23,046 bases of DNA from Clostridia bacterium (lineage in GTDB: Bacteria; Bacillota_A; Clostridia; Oscillospirales; Acutalibacteraceae): NCBI GenBank assembly GCA_024699005.1, contig JAILQN010000241.1, positions 1 through 23,046 of the forward strand, given 5' to 3'. Shown here in pieces: positions 15,289-21,984 of this stretch. Made by a program: the position numbers and the translations under genes. The first letter of the stretch is position 1, and each line of letters begins with the position of its first letter. Below the pieces are notes generated by a model. That model made no database searches. It was not told the DNA's origin and saw nothing but the letters and a program-made list of their open reading frames with translations.

Positions 15289-15666
15289 ATGATTTTTTTC
15301 TACAAAAGCTATCCCTATTCGCCCATAGCAACATTAGTATCTCTTGTATTCAGCCTTCATGCGGCTGCGTTAATTATTGGCGGTGTTTTATTGTTCAAAG
15401 AAGCAGTCACTGAAGAGACCTATCTTTACTGTCTGATTGCTGTTTTGCTTGCTGCCGTCGGGGTGCTGATTTACATTTTCGGCTCGAAGAAACTATCTGC
15501 AAAAATCGCCGAGAAAAACGGAATGAAAAATATTAAAACCAAAGCAAAATATGCCAGGCGTTTTGTTCAGGAGCACCCGGAGGCATACGAGCAGCTGATC
15601 CGTGAAAATCCTGATTTCGCAGAGAAATATGTGCGTGACGAGAGCGGCAAAATCGTCAGGCGCTGA
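15289..15666 (+). CDS. Small two-helix membrane protein of unknown function
   Basis: 125 residues. Two hydrophobic helices occupy about residues 11-36 (IATLVSLVFSLHAAALIIGGVLLF) and 44-64 (LYCLIAVLLAAVGVLIYIFG), joined by a short acidic loop (KEAVTEET). The remaining C-terminal half is highly charged and helical (KKLSAKIAEKNG..., then EHPEAYEQLIRENPDFAEKYVRDESG) and should lie in the cytoplasm. I do not recognise the family. The ATG at 15289 has AAAGGA 9 nt upstream; the in-frame ATG at 15271 has no ribosome site and contains that AAAGGA within its codons, so the shorter form is preferred. Codon use looks a little more AT-rich than its neighbours. It stands alone between its own promoter and terminator. 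Confidence 0.75.
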   Translation: MIFFYKSYPYSPIATLVSLVFSLHAAALIIGGVLLFKEAVTEETYLYCLIAVLLAAVGVLIYIFGSKKLSAKIAEKNGMKNIKTKAKYARRFVQEHPEAYEQLIRENPDFAEKYVRDESGKIVRR

Positions 15667-15761
15667 GCTTTTCCTTGAACGGCAAACGAAAAGAACACCA
15701 CGATTACCCGCGATACAGCATGCAGTTGTTGTTTTATAATAAAGATGTGCAAGGTAATATA

Positions 15762-15801
15762 AGAACGCTTATTTCAATACGATAGGCGTTCTGTGTTTTT
15801 T
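15762..15801 (+). terminator. Terminator of the small membrane protein gene
   Basis: An 11-bp stem with one T-G pair (15762-15772 with 15782-15792; AGAACGC core) closes a 9-nt loop and is followed by GTGTTTTTTAC. Confidence 0.85.
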
Positions 15802-15917
15802 ACATTGTAAGTTATTTATCTGTTAAACAGTTTTTTTAGTTCTTGGTTTTCACAAATCTGAGCGTTGTATTTTTCGGCTCAAAGATCAAAACACCAAAAA
15901 CCAAACGAAACACAGAC

Positions 15918-15952
15918 AAGCCGCCCGGCAGCAATACTGAGCCGGGCGGCTT
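15918..15952 (-). terminator. GC-rich hairpin beyond the transglutaminase gene
   Basis: A perfect 12-bp stem AAGCCGCCCGGC/GCCGGGCGGCTT closes an 11-nt loop, 38 nt past the - strand stop. The tail on the - strand is short in T (GTCTGTG), so it is a strong hairpin with a weak tail; it would stop transcription from either side. Confidence 0.65.
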
Positions 15953-15989
15953 TGATAATTCGCGTTTTATTCCACGTTACAGAACGTCT

Positions 15990-17612
15990 TTATTCTTTGA
16001 TGCGGCATACCGCACACTCCTTATACCACACTCCGTATGAACGGCACGTCGGAGGCTGTTCCACGACCCACGTCCATTTATGTCCTGCGGCTTCGCCGTC
16101 CGTAAATGTATGAGCGGCGTTCTTCTCTACAGCGCCGCAGACGGAGCAGGTATAATAATACTCAGCCGGGGAAACACAGGTCGCAGCCGATTTCAGCGCG
16201 GCTTCCGTGACTTTCCGGACGATAAAATCATGATCGCCGTAAACGCCCTTTCCCTCCGCAAAATATTCGTAGCCGCAGGAAGGGCATTTATATATCGCGG
16301 CGCCGGCGGTCCTGCAATCCGCGCCTTTCAGCCGTTCAAGCAGAGCCGCGCCGCCGTGATCGCAGAACACGAAGCTCTCGGTATCGGCGTCGGCAGGGGC
16401 GCTTCCGTAGTAATCGCAGTTTAAAGTATTGCCCGAAACGTATACCCGTCCGTCAGTCTGCCGCAGACCGGCAATGCACCTGTCGGAACCCGTCACGATC
16501 TTCACGGGCGTATAGGCGGGCATATCCGCTCCGGTGACCGTATTGTACGAATATACCGCCTTGGGATCGGTGTAAAGGACGCAGTCGCCGTCGGCAAGGA
16601 TCTTGCCGACGTACGGAACGGCACGTTCGCCTGACACAATATCCTGCCAGAGAGAGGAAAAATCCTTTATAACGGTCTCTTTGCCGGACGGCATGCGTTT
16701 TATCAGCCGTTTCGTACTGTCTTTAACCTTTAAGTACCAGAAAGCGCCGTTTATATACAGTATCTCCCGAGCGGTATCCGTGCAGAAATAATTCTCATAA
16801 AGGGTCGATGCCGGAGCGGCCGTATAGTCCGCCGCGCCGGGATGATTCGCGGAGAATTTTGCGTAAGACACCATAAAATTCCTGTGATAAACTCTGCCGG
16901 GCGTATCCGGGGTCGGGTCGTCGTGGGTGACGTCCGTAAAATAGGACTGTCCGTCAAGCCAGACCATGTTCCAGGAGTGATCCAGCTTTTCCGACTCGAT
17001 ATACCTGTTTTCGACACCGAGGATATCCAGCATCCAGCCGTAAGCGAGTGTATAACCGTTGCACACGCCTTTGCGCCTGACGAGCGGTCCGTAGGCGGAA
17101 AAAGAGTCTCCTGAAGCGTTTTCCCGGTTTTTCGACGCCGCGCGGTCATATTCGGAACGGATCGCGAGCCGGTCATGCAGAAGAAGCAGTTTATCGGCTT
17201 TTGAAAGAGTTTTATCGCTTTTGATATCGCCCATCAGTTCGTCTATCGCGGCAAGGCAGGCCTTGTATTTTTTATTCATTTCCGCCGCATCGCCGTCGAA
17301 TTCCGCCCGGAGGACCAGACCCGTTTTGGGATTTCGTATTATCCTCACGTCAGGCCACAGATGCTGAGGCGTATAATAAATACAGTAATGCAGCCGGTCA
17401 TAATCATCCGTTCCGACTTTTATTTTGCAGTCCGACAAATCGACCTTTTTAACGTCGGTATAGATAAGATCCCATATTTTCGCTTTGATCTCATTCCATT
17501 TTGTATCGGCGTCTGCGGCAGTCTCCGCCCGGACGGGAGCCGCCTGAGCAAAAAATACGGCAAGCATCAAAATAGCGAATAAAAGCGAAAAGCTTTTTTT
17601 GATCTTTTTCAC
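15990..17612 (-). CDS. Secreted transglutaminase-like protein with cysteine-rich C-terminus (GTG start)
   Basis: 540 residues. The start is the GTG at 17612: AAGGAGG (17621-17627) lies 8 nt upstream, and translation from there opens a clean signal peptide (MKKIKKSFSLLFAILMLAVFFAQAAPVRA). A longer frame from 17705 runs through repeat DNA and the ribosome site. The transglutaminase/papain-like core covers about 135-235 with the full triad: Cys184 (KGVCNGYTLAYGWML), His212 (LDHSWNMVWLDG) and Asp227 (YFTDVTHDDP). A beta-rich, propeller-like region follows (YINGAFWYLKVKD..., AVYSYNTVTG). The last ~100 residues hold repeated C-x-x-C-G pairs (KCPSCGYEYF, YTCSVCGAVEKNAAHTF, KECAVC), as in many clostridial surface proteins. 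Extracellular proteins of this type are thought to act as peptidases or crosslinkers; the true reaction is unknown. Confidence 0.85.
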   Translation of the reverse strand: MKKIKKSFSLLFAILMLAVFFAQAAPVRAETAADADTKWNEIKAKIWDLIYTDVKKVDLSDCKIKVGTDDYDRLHYCIYYTPQHLWPDVRIIRNPKTGLVLRAEFDGDAAEMNKKYKACLAAIDELMGDIKSDKTLSKADKLLLLHDRLAIRSEYDRAASKNRENASGDSFSAYGPLVRRKGVCNGYTLAYGWMLDILGVENRYIESEKLDHSWNMVWLDGQSYFTDVTHDDPTPDTPGRVYHRNFMVSYAKFSANHPGAADYTAAPASTLYENYFCTDTAREILYINGAFWYLKVKDSTKRLIKRMPSGKETVIKDFSSLWQDIVSGERAVPYVGKILADGDCVLYTDPKAVYSYNTVTGADMPAYTPVKIVTGSDRCIAGLRQTDGRVYVSGNTLNCDYYGSAPADADTESFVFCDHGGAALLERLKGADCRTAGAAIYKCPSCGYEYFAEGKGVYGDHDFIVRKVTEAALKSAATCVSPAEYYYTCSVCGAVEKNAAHTFTDGEAAGHKWTWVVEQPPTCRSYGVWYKECAVCRIKE

Positions 17613-17639
17613 GTCAGGCACCTCCTTTTCGGGTGACAT

Positions 17640-17681
17640 GGGTCTGCGGTCAGGGATCAGGGATTTGGGATCTGTGATGGG
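17640..17681. repeat. GGATCAG-type heptamer array in the transglutaminase leader
   Basis: Six consecutive 7-nt units, consensus GG(A/G)T(C/T)(A/T)G with the last one divergent. It lies between the -10 site and the ribosome site of the - strand gene, so it is transcribed in its 5' leader (as CTGATCC-type units). I find no inverted partner nearby. Confidence 0.8.
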
Positions 17682-17696
17682 GTATTCACTGTTATT

Positions 17697-17702
17697 ATTA
17701 TA
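17697..17702 (-). promoter_or_regulatory. -10 element for the transglutaminase gene
   Basis: Read on the - strand, TATAAT occupies 17702-17697 in an AT-rich setting. The -35 region (around 17720-17725) is weak. Transcription would begin near 17690, just before the heptamer array. Confidence 0.45.
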
Positions 17703-17735
17703 CATATGAATTTTAATAAACTATTTAAAAACAGG

Positions 17736-17756
17736 TGCGGGCGTAGCCCGCCCGCA
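17736..17756. repeat. GC hairpin similar to that at 4428
   Basis: An 8-bp stem TGCGGGCG/CGCCCGCA closes a 5-nt loop and is followed by ATTATTCACT. The stem plus flank closely matches 4428-4459 (GCCCGCCCG then AATATTTCACT), suggesting two copies of one dispersed hairpin element. Confidence 0.6.
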
Positions 17757-17759
17757 ATT

Positions 17760-17794
17760 ATTCACTCTTCAGTATTAAATATTCATTATTCATT
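17760..17794. repeat. ATTCATT heptamer array
   Basis: Five consecutive 7-nt units with consensus ATTCATT; the last two are exact. It lies between the GC hairpin and the ligase gene's terminator. Confidence 0.75.
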
Positions 17795-17797
17795 TAG

Positions 17798-17825
17798 AAA
17801 AACCTGCCGGAAAAGGCAGGTTTTT
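17798..17825 (-). terminator. Terminator of the adenylate-forming ligase gene
   Basis: A perfect 11-bp stem AAAAACCTGCC/GGCAGGTTTTT closes a 6-nt loop, 5 nt beyond the - strand stop at 17830. The A and T ends make it work in either direction. Confidence 0.92.
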
Positions 17826-17829
17826 CGCA

Positions 17830-19518
17830 TCATATCGGCAGATTCAGTCCGGGTCTCTCCACCGGCGGCTCATATATCGGATCATCCGGCTTGTCCTGAG
17901 TAAGCTTGCGGTAGTCCACCTTCATCAGCGGGGTCTGGGGCAGATCCTTCAGGAAGACTATCTCGCGCGGGATATAGAACTTTGAAAAGCTGTTCTCGCA
18001 GGTATTGATGATCATCTCTTTATACTTTTCCTCATCGCCGTTCGTTTTGAGCGAAGCGAACAGACGGACTATAGACCTGCCGTTCTGCCAGCCCTGCACG
18101 GCGCATACGTCGCGGATGAATGAAAGCTCCGAGACCTTCTTTTCTATATCGTTCGGATATACGTTATAGCCGGAGATGATTATGACCCTCTTCTTTCTGC
18201 CGGCGAAATAATAGAAGCCGTCCTCATCGCGCCTGCCCAGGTCGCCGGACTGTACCCACTGCACGCCGTTCTCATCCTCTGTCAGGCCGTAGCCGGTCTT
18301 GCCGTCGCCCATATAGTAGCCGGACATGATAGTCGGGCCGGATATGACCAGCTCGCCGATGCTGCCGTCCGTGACGCTCTTGCAGTTCTCGTCCCAGATA
18401 TCCATAACGACGCCGCGAAGAGGCTTGCCGATGGTGCCGCGCTTGTAATCGGTGTTGGTATTGGCGCAGCATACGGAACTGATCTCCGTAAGGCCGTACC
18501 CCTGGCGCAGTCTGCCGACCGCGCCCCACTTCTCGAAATATGAGTTGAACTCATCCAGGAACTCGTCGGTCACGTTGTCGCCGCCGCAGAACATCAGGCG
18601 TATGTTCTTGAGCCACGGTCCGTCAAAGTCCTTGTCTTTCATCAGCTTTTCGAACATCAGCGGGATACCGAGGATACCGACGACGCAGTCTCTTTTCATC
18701 AGGCGGCAGAAAATGCCCGAATCGAACTGCATCATGGGTATGACCCTGGCGGAGTTGCAAAGAGCCATGTGCGTGGCGAGACAGAGCCCGAAACAGTGGA
18801 ACAGCGGCAGGACGACTACCTCCGCCTCGTACCCCGGCACGTGGATCTCGTCCAGATCGGACACGCGGTAACAGAGCTCATTTATCGCGCGGGAGGTGAG
18901 CATTATGGTCTTAGCCTTGCCGGTGGTGCCGCCGCCGTTCAGGTACGCCGCCATATCGCCGGCGTTCTGGGTGAAGCCCACGCAGCCCCTCGGGAACATC
19001 TTTATCGCCTTGCGGTAAAGGGTGTAGTTTTTATACTTCGGGAATATCGTGTGCGCCAGCCCCTCCCCCGCGCGGGAACCGGCCTTCTTTATCCCGGAGG
19101 AATAATCCGAAGAGCAGGTCACAAGGCAGGGCAAGCCGGTGGCGTTGATTGTGTCTATGTGCTTTTTCGCAAGGATATCCAGCACCATTATACCCTTGGA
19201 ATGAACGTCCTCCACGGTCTCTTTCAGGAAGTCGGACGACATCAGGGGGTGCACGAAGTTCGCGATAACGCCTATCTTGTTGAGAGCGTAGAACGCGATT
19301 ATGCTCTGGACCGTTGTCGGGGAAAATACGGTGTAGACGTCGCCCCTTTTAAGACCGAGCTCCAGCTTGAAATACGCCGCGAGGGAGTCCATATCCCGCA
19401 GGATCTCGGACTTGTAGTATTTGTGTCCGAAATGCTCCATCATATAGACGTCGCCGTAGATGCTTGTGCAGCGTTTGAGATATTCGTAACAATTGTCGTT
19501 TCCGCAATCGGGAAGCAT
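17830..19518 (-). CDS. Adenylate-forming acyl-CoA synthetase/ligase-like enzyme
   Basis: 562 residues of the ANL superfamily, which activates a carboxylate as acyl-AMP and passes it to CoA or a carrier thiol. The P-loop is LNGGGTTGKAKTIMLT (193-208), unusual where most members have YTSGTTGxPKG; the TTGK-K core is kept. Later motifs are normal: RQGYGLTE (338-345), WVQSGDLGRRDEDGFYYFAGRKKRVI (421-446, with Asp426), SGYNVYPNDIEK, and the catalytic lysine Lys533 in TPLMKVDYRKL. There is no carrier-protein domain or membrane segment. The N-terminus (residues 8-60) is that of a medium/long-chain acyl-CoA ligase. AAGGTG lies 5 nt before the ATG. The gene has its own promoter and terminator and no thioesterase or polyketide neighbours, so the substrate cannot be guessed. 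Confidence 0.88.
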   Translation of the reverse strand: MLPDCGNDNCYEYLKRCTSIYGDVYMMEHFGHKYYKSEILRDMDSLAAYFKLELGLKRGDVYTVFSPTTVQSIIAFYALNKIGVIANFVHPLMSSDFLKETVEDVHSKGIMVLDILAKKHIDTINATGLPCLVTCSSDYSSGIKKAGSRAGEGLAHTIFPKYKNYTLYRKAIKMFPRGCVGFTQNAGDMAAYLNGGGTTGKAKTIMLTSRAINELCYRVSDLDEIHVPGYEAEVVVLPLFHCFGLCLATHMALCNSARVIPMMQFDSGIFCRLMKRDCVVGILGIPLMFEKLMKDKDFDGPWLKNIRLMFCGGDNVTDEFLDEFNSYFEKWGAVGRLRQGYGLTEISSVCCANTNTDYKRGTIGKPLRGVVMDIWDENCKSVTDGSIGELVISGPTIMSGYYMGDGKTGYGLTEDENGVQWVQSGDLGRRDEDGFYYFAGRKKRVIIISGYNVYPNDIEKKVSELSFIRDVCAVQGWQNGRSIVRLFASLKTNGDEEKYKEMIINTCENSFSKFYIPREIVFLKDLPQTPLMKVDYRKLTQDKPDDPIYEPPVERPGLNLPI

Positions 19519-19550
19519 ATAATCACCTTATCCGTATTATTGTCGAAAAA

Positions 19551-19579
19551 AATATATCATCCGATAATTGTTTTGTCAA
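19551..19579 (-). promoter_or_regulatory. Sigma-A promoter for the ligase gene
   Basis: On the - strand TTGACA (19579-19574) and TATATT (19556-19551) are 17 nt apart. Transcription begins near 19544, about 25 nt before the ATG. Confidence 0.85.
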
Positions 19580-19642
19580 TAGTTTTTATTAAAAATTTGT
19601 TAATATTTTTATGAAATCATGTAAATATTCCCTCTTATTTAT

Positions 19643-19667
19643 AGAATATCTGTTAACAAAATATTCT
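19643..19667. promoter_or_regulatory. Palindromic possible operator between divergent promoters
   Basis: AGAATAT and ATATTCT (19643-19649 and 19661-19667) flank the perfect palindrome TGTTAACA (19651-19658). The whole is a nearly symmetric 25-bp site, 47 nt upstream of the GH31 -35 element and in the divergent region. A dimeric regulator could bind here; it may also be chance in AT-rich DNA. Confidence 0.4.
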
Positions 19668-19713
19668 GACAATGTGCAGCAACAAAAACAATAATCATAA
19701 AACAAAAAAGATA

Positions 19714-19742
19714 TTGAACAAATAATAAGATATGGCTATAAT
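19714..19742 (+). promoter_or_regulatory. Sigma-A promoter for the GH31 gene
   Basis: TTGAAC (19714-19719) and TATAAT (19737-19742) are 17 nt apart. The leader is short, about 20 nt. Confidence 0.85.
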
Positions 19743-19770
19743 ATAAAAAAACAAAAAACGGAGAAATGCC

Positions 19771-21909
19771 ATGACAAACGTATTTTCAAGGATCGTAGCG
19801 CTGTTCATGTCTCTGATCAGCACTATCACGCTGTTTTTCTCGGCCCTGTCCGGCGGAAATCCGTCCGACAAACTCAAGGCATATTTAGGCGGAGGCAGGA
19901 TGAAGATATCCGACGTCGAATACGTCTCCGACGCGGTATACTTCACTGCCGACGGCGCAAGCTGCGTATTGCAGTTCACCTCGCCCCACGGCTGGCGGCT
20001 GCGTACGGCGAAGCCCGACGGCACGTTTGACGATTACGGCGCGGGCCAGGCGCTGTCCCGCGATCTGGGCGAGGAGAGCCCCGACAGGATCGAGACCTTC
20101 TCCGCCTCCGGGAACAATACCTTTACTGCCTCCGACGGAAGCACAGCGCAGCTGAAGAACGGAAAGGGCGTCGTGATTAACACGCCCTCCGGCAAGCAGG
20201 CTTATAACGTCGACGTCATCCACACCGATTCCGACGGCAAGCTCCACGTTGCCGGAAATCTCGACCTGACCGAAAAGCTCTACGGCACCGGCGAGAGATA
20301 CGATTACCTCAATCAGCGAGGCAACCGTGTGGAGGTCTACGCCCGGGACTGCTGGGCTGTCACGAACAGCAAATCTTACCTGCAGATCCCCATAATCACA
20401 TCCTCGCGCGGATGCGGTCTTTTCATGAACCGCAACGAGCACATGATGATAGATCTCGGGAGCACATCCAGAAACAGATTTGATTTTGAGCTCTCCGCCG
20501 GGACCTGCGATCTGTATATTTTCCCCACGGAACAGATATCCGACGTACTTTACGGTTATTCCGCGATCTCGGGCTTCTCTCCGGTGCCCGCCGACTGGAT
20601 GTACGGCACTCTCGTATGCAGGCACGCGCCGGAGTTTACAAGCAAGGAAGGCATTTACGCACTCGTGGACAACATGGCGGCGAACGACTTCCCCCTTGAC
20701 GGCGTCATACTTGAGGGCTACGATGCCTGGAACAGGGGCAAATGGACGGAGCTTAAAGAGATAGCCGATTATCTTCACTCCAAAGGTATAAAATGCATGG
20801 TATACGCCAACTGCGATTCCCCCGACAGTCCCTACGGCCTTCAGGATTCGTATCTCGTTCACGACGCGACGGGCAGCTCCTGGATAAGCCAGATAGACGC
20901 GTACAAAGATTACGGCGTTCTGACCACCAAAGGCGACAGGAGATACGTCGATCTGACGAATGCCGACGCCAGACAGTGGTATGCAAACGAAATGTGGGGT
21001 CAGCTTATCACAAACTGCGGCGTAGACGGCGCGAAGATCGATTTCTGCGAGCTTATCCCCGACGATGCGAGGACCGACAGATCCACACTCGTGTTTTCCG
21101 ACGGCAGGGCGACGCAGGGCGCGCACCACTGGCTGCCTGTTGTTGCCAACACGATAGCGTATAAACAGCTCAGCAGCCTGAACGGGGCAGGCGGAACCAC
21201 GGTAACGAGGGGCGGCGGCATAGGCTCCCAGAGATATCCGATAATCTGGACCGGCGACCAGAAGCGCGAGTTCAAATTCCTTAAATCCATGCTCAGGGGA
21301 TGGCTCTCGGCAGGACTTTCCGGTGTGCCGTTCATCACGTCGGATATGTCGGGTTATTATCTATCGGACAACGACATCCTGAATCCCGAGAGCGAAGTCT
21401 TCATACGCGGTCTCCAGTATACCTGCTTCAGCTCCACGATCCAGACTCACGGTCATTCAAACGTTTCCCGTCCGTACGACTTTGACGACGCCACGAAGAA
21501 CCTGTACAGGATCTATGCGAACATGCACGAGGCTCTGCGTCCGTATCTTGTCGAGATGGGCGAAATAGCCTCCGGGACCGCTCTGCCCATAACGAGAGCT
21601 CTGATACTTTACGATCAGAACGATTCAAACTGCGCGGACATCTGGGATGAATACATGTTCGGCGACGCGTTCCTTGTCGCGCCGGTCCTTGACGGAAGCA
21701 AATCCTTCAGGGATATATACCTTCCGAAAGGCAGCTGGACGGATATCTATACCGGAAAGGTTTATGAAGGCGGCAAGACCCTGCGTCTTTTCTCCGCTCC
21801 CCTTTCCAAAATACCGGTCTTTATCAACAACAACTCAAAATCCGAAACACTTCCGGAAACGCTGAGAGCGATACAGCCGTATATCGACGAGATAAACGCG
21901 CTGGGTTGA
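19771..21909 (+). CDS. GH31-family alpha-glycosidase (alpha-glucosidase/alpha-xylosidase type), exported
   Basis: 712 residues. A hydrophobic N-terminus (residues 4-27) acts as a signal peptide or anchor without a clear cleavage site. A beta-sandwich N-domain (about 45-260) contains KLYGTGERYDYLNQRG, the GH31 N-terminal signature. The catalytic barrel (about 270-590) holds the nucleophile Asp424 in GVDGAKIDFCELIP, which aligns with the K-x-DFGE-RIP motif of alpha-xylosidases, and the acid/base Asp496 in IIWTGDQ. The GLSGVPFITSDMSGY stretch is the usual strand-7/8 region. A C-terminal beta region includes GDAFLVAPVL and LPKGSWTDIYTGKVYEGG. GH31 enzymes release alpha-linked glucose or xylose from chain ends. 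GGAG lies 7 nt before the ATG. The convergent neighbour is a sugar symporter. No dockerin is present. Confidence 0.9.
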   Translation: MTNVFSRIVALFMSLISTITLFFSALSGGNPSDKLKAYLGGGRMKISDVEYVSDAVYFTADGASCVLQFTSPHGWRLRTAKPDGTFDDYGAGQALSRDLGEESPDRIETFSASGNNTFTASDGSTAQLKNGKGVVINTPSGKQAYNVDVIHTDSDGKLHVAGNLDLTEKLYGTGERYDYLNQRGNRVEVYARDCWAVTNSKSYLQIPIITSSRGCGLFMNRNEHMMIDLGSTSRNRFDFELSAGTCDLYIFPTEQISDVLYGYSAISGFSPVPADWMYGTLVCRHAPEFTSKEGIYALVDNMAANDFPLDGVILEGYDAWNRGKWTELKEIADYLHSKGIKCMVYANCDSPDSPYGLQDSYLVHDATGSSWISQIDAYKDYGVLTTKGDRRYVDLTNADARQWYANEMWGQLITNCGVDGAKIDFCELIPDDARTDRSTLVFSDGRATQGAHHWLPVVANTIAYKQLSSLNGAGGTTVTRGGGIGSQRYPIIWTGDQKREFKFLKSMLRGWLSAGLSGVPFITSDMSGYYLSDNDILNPESEVFIRGLQYTCFSSTIQTHGHSNVSRPYDFDDATKNLYRIYANMHEALRPYLVEMGEIASGTALPITRALILYDQNDSNCADIWDEYMFGDAFLVAPVLDGSKSFRDIYLPKGSWTDIYTGKVYEGGKTLRLFSAPLSKIPVFINNNSKSETLPETLRAIQPYIDEINALG

Positions 21910-21928
21910 TCACCGGCAAAACAATAAT

Positions 21929-21966
21929 AACGGACCGTAAAATCGCGAGCGTTTTTACGGTCCGTT
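21929..21966. terminator. Bidirectional terminator between convergent genes
   Basis: A perfect 14-bp stem (21929-21942 with 21953-21966; AACGGACCGTAAAA arm) closes a 10-nt loop. It lies 19 nt after the GH31 stop and 18 nt after the symporter stop on the other strand, with T-rich tails on both sides. Confidence 0.9.
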
Positions 21967-21984
21967 GTTTGCATATCAGAACTG

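Larger units (their letters stand above)
15667..15989. other. 323-nt convergent spacer with two hairpins
   Basis: It separates two convergent genes and has no supported coding frame. It contains the terminator at 15762-15801 (+) and the GC-rich hairpin at 15918-15952, which lies just past the - strand gene's end. The stretch between them (15802-15917) is AT-rich with T-runs and A-runs, and I see no structure in it. Short frames at 15843-16113 run into the antisense of the transglutaminase gene and are not credible. Confidence 0.6.

Noticed and set aside
17640..17705. N-terminal extension of the transglutaminase protein from 17705
   Set aside because: These codons translate the heptamer array, and a perfect Shine-Dalgarno with GTG at 17612 follows.
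18769..19614. 281-codon + strand frame over the ligase gene
   Set aside because: The - strand encodes an intact adenylate-forming enzyme with its own promoter and terminator; the + frame has no supporting signals.
19885..21129. 414-codon open frame antisense to the GH31 gene
   Set aside because: It is a codon-bias shadow: the forward strand carries both GH31 catalytic motifs, and the antisense protein matches no fold I recognise.
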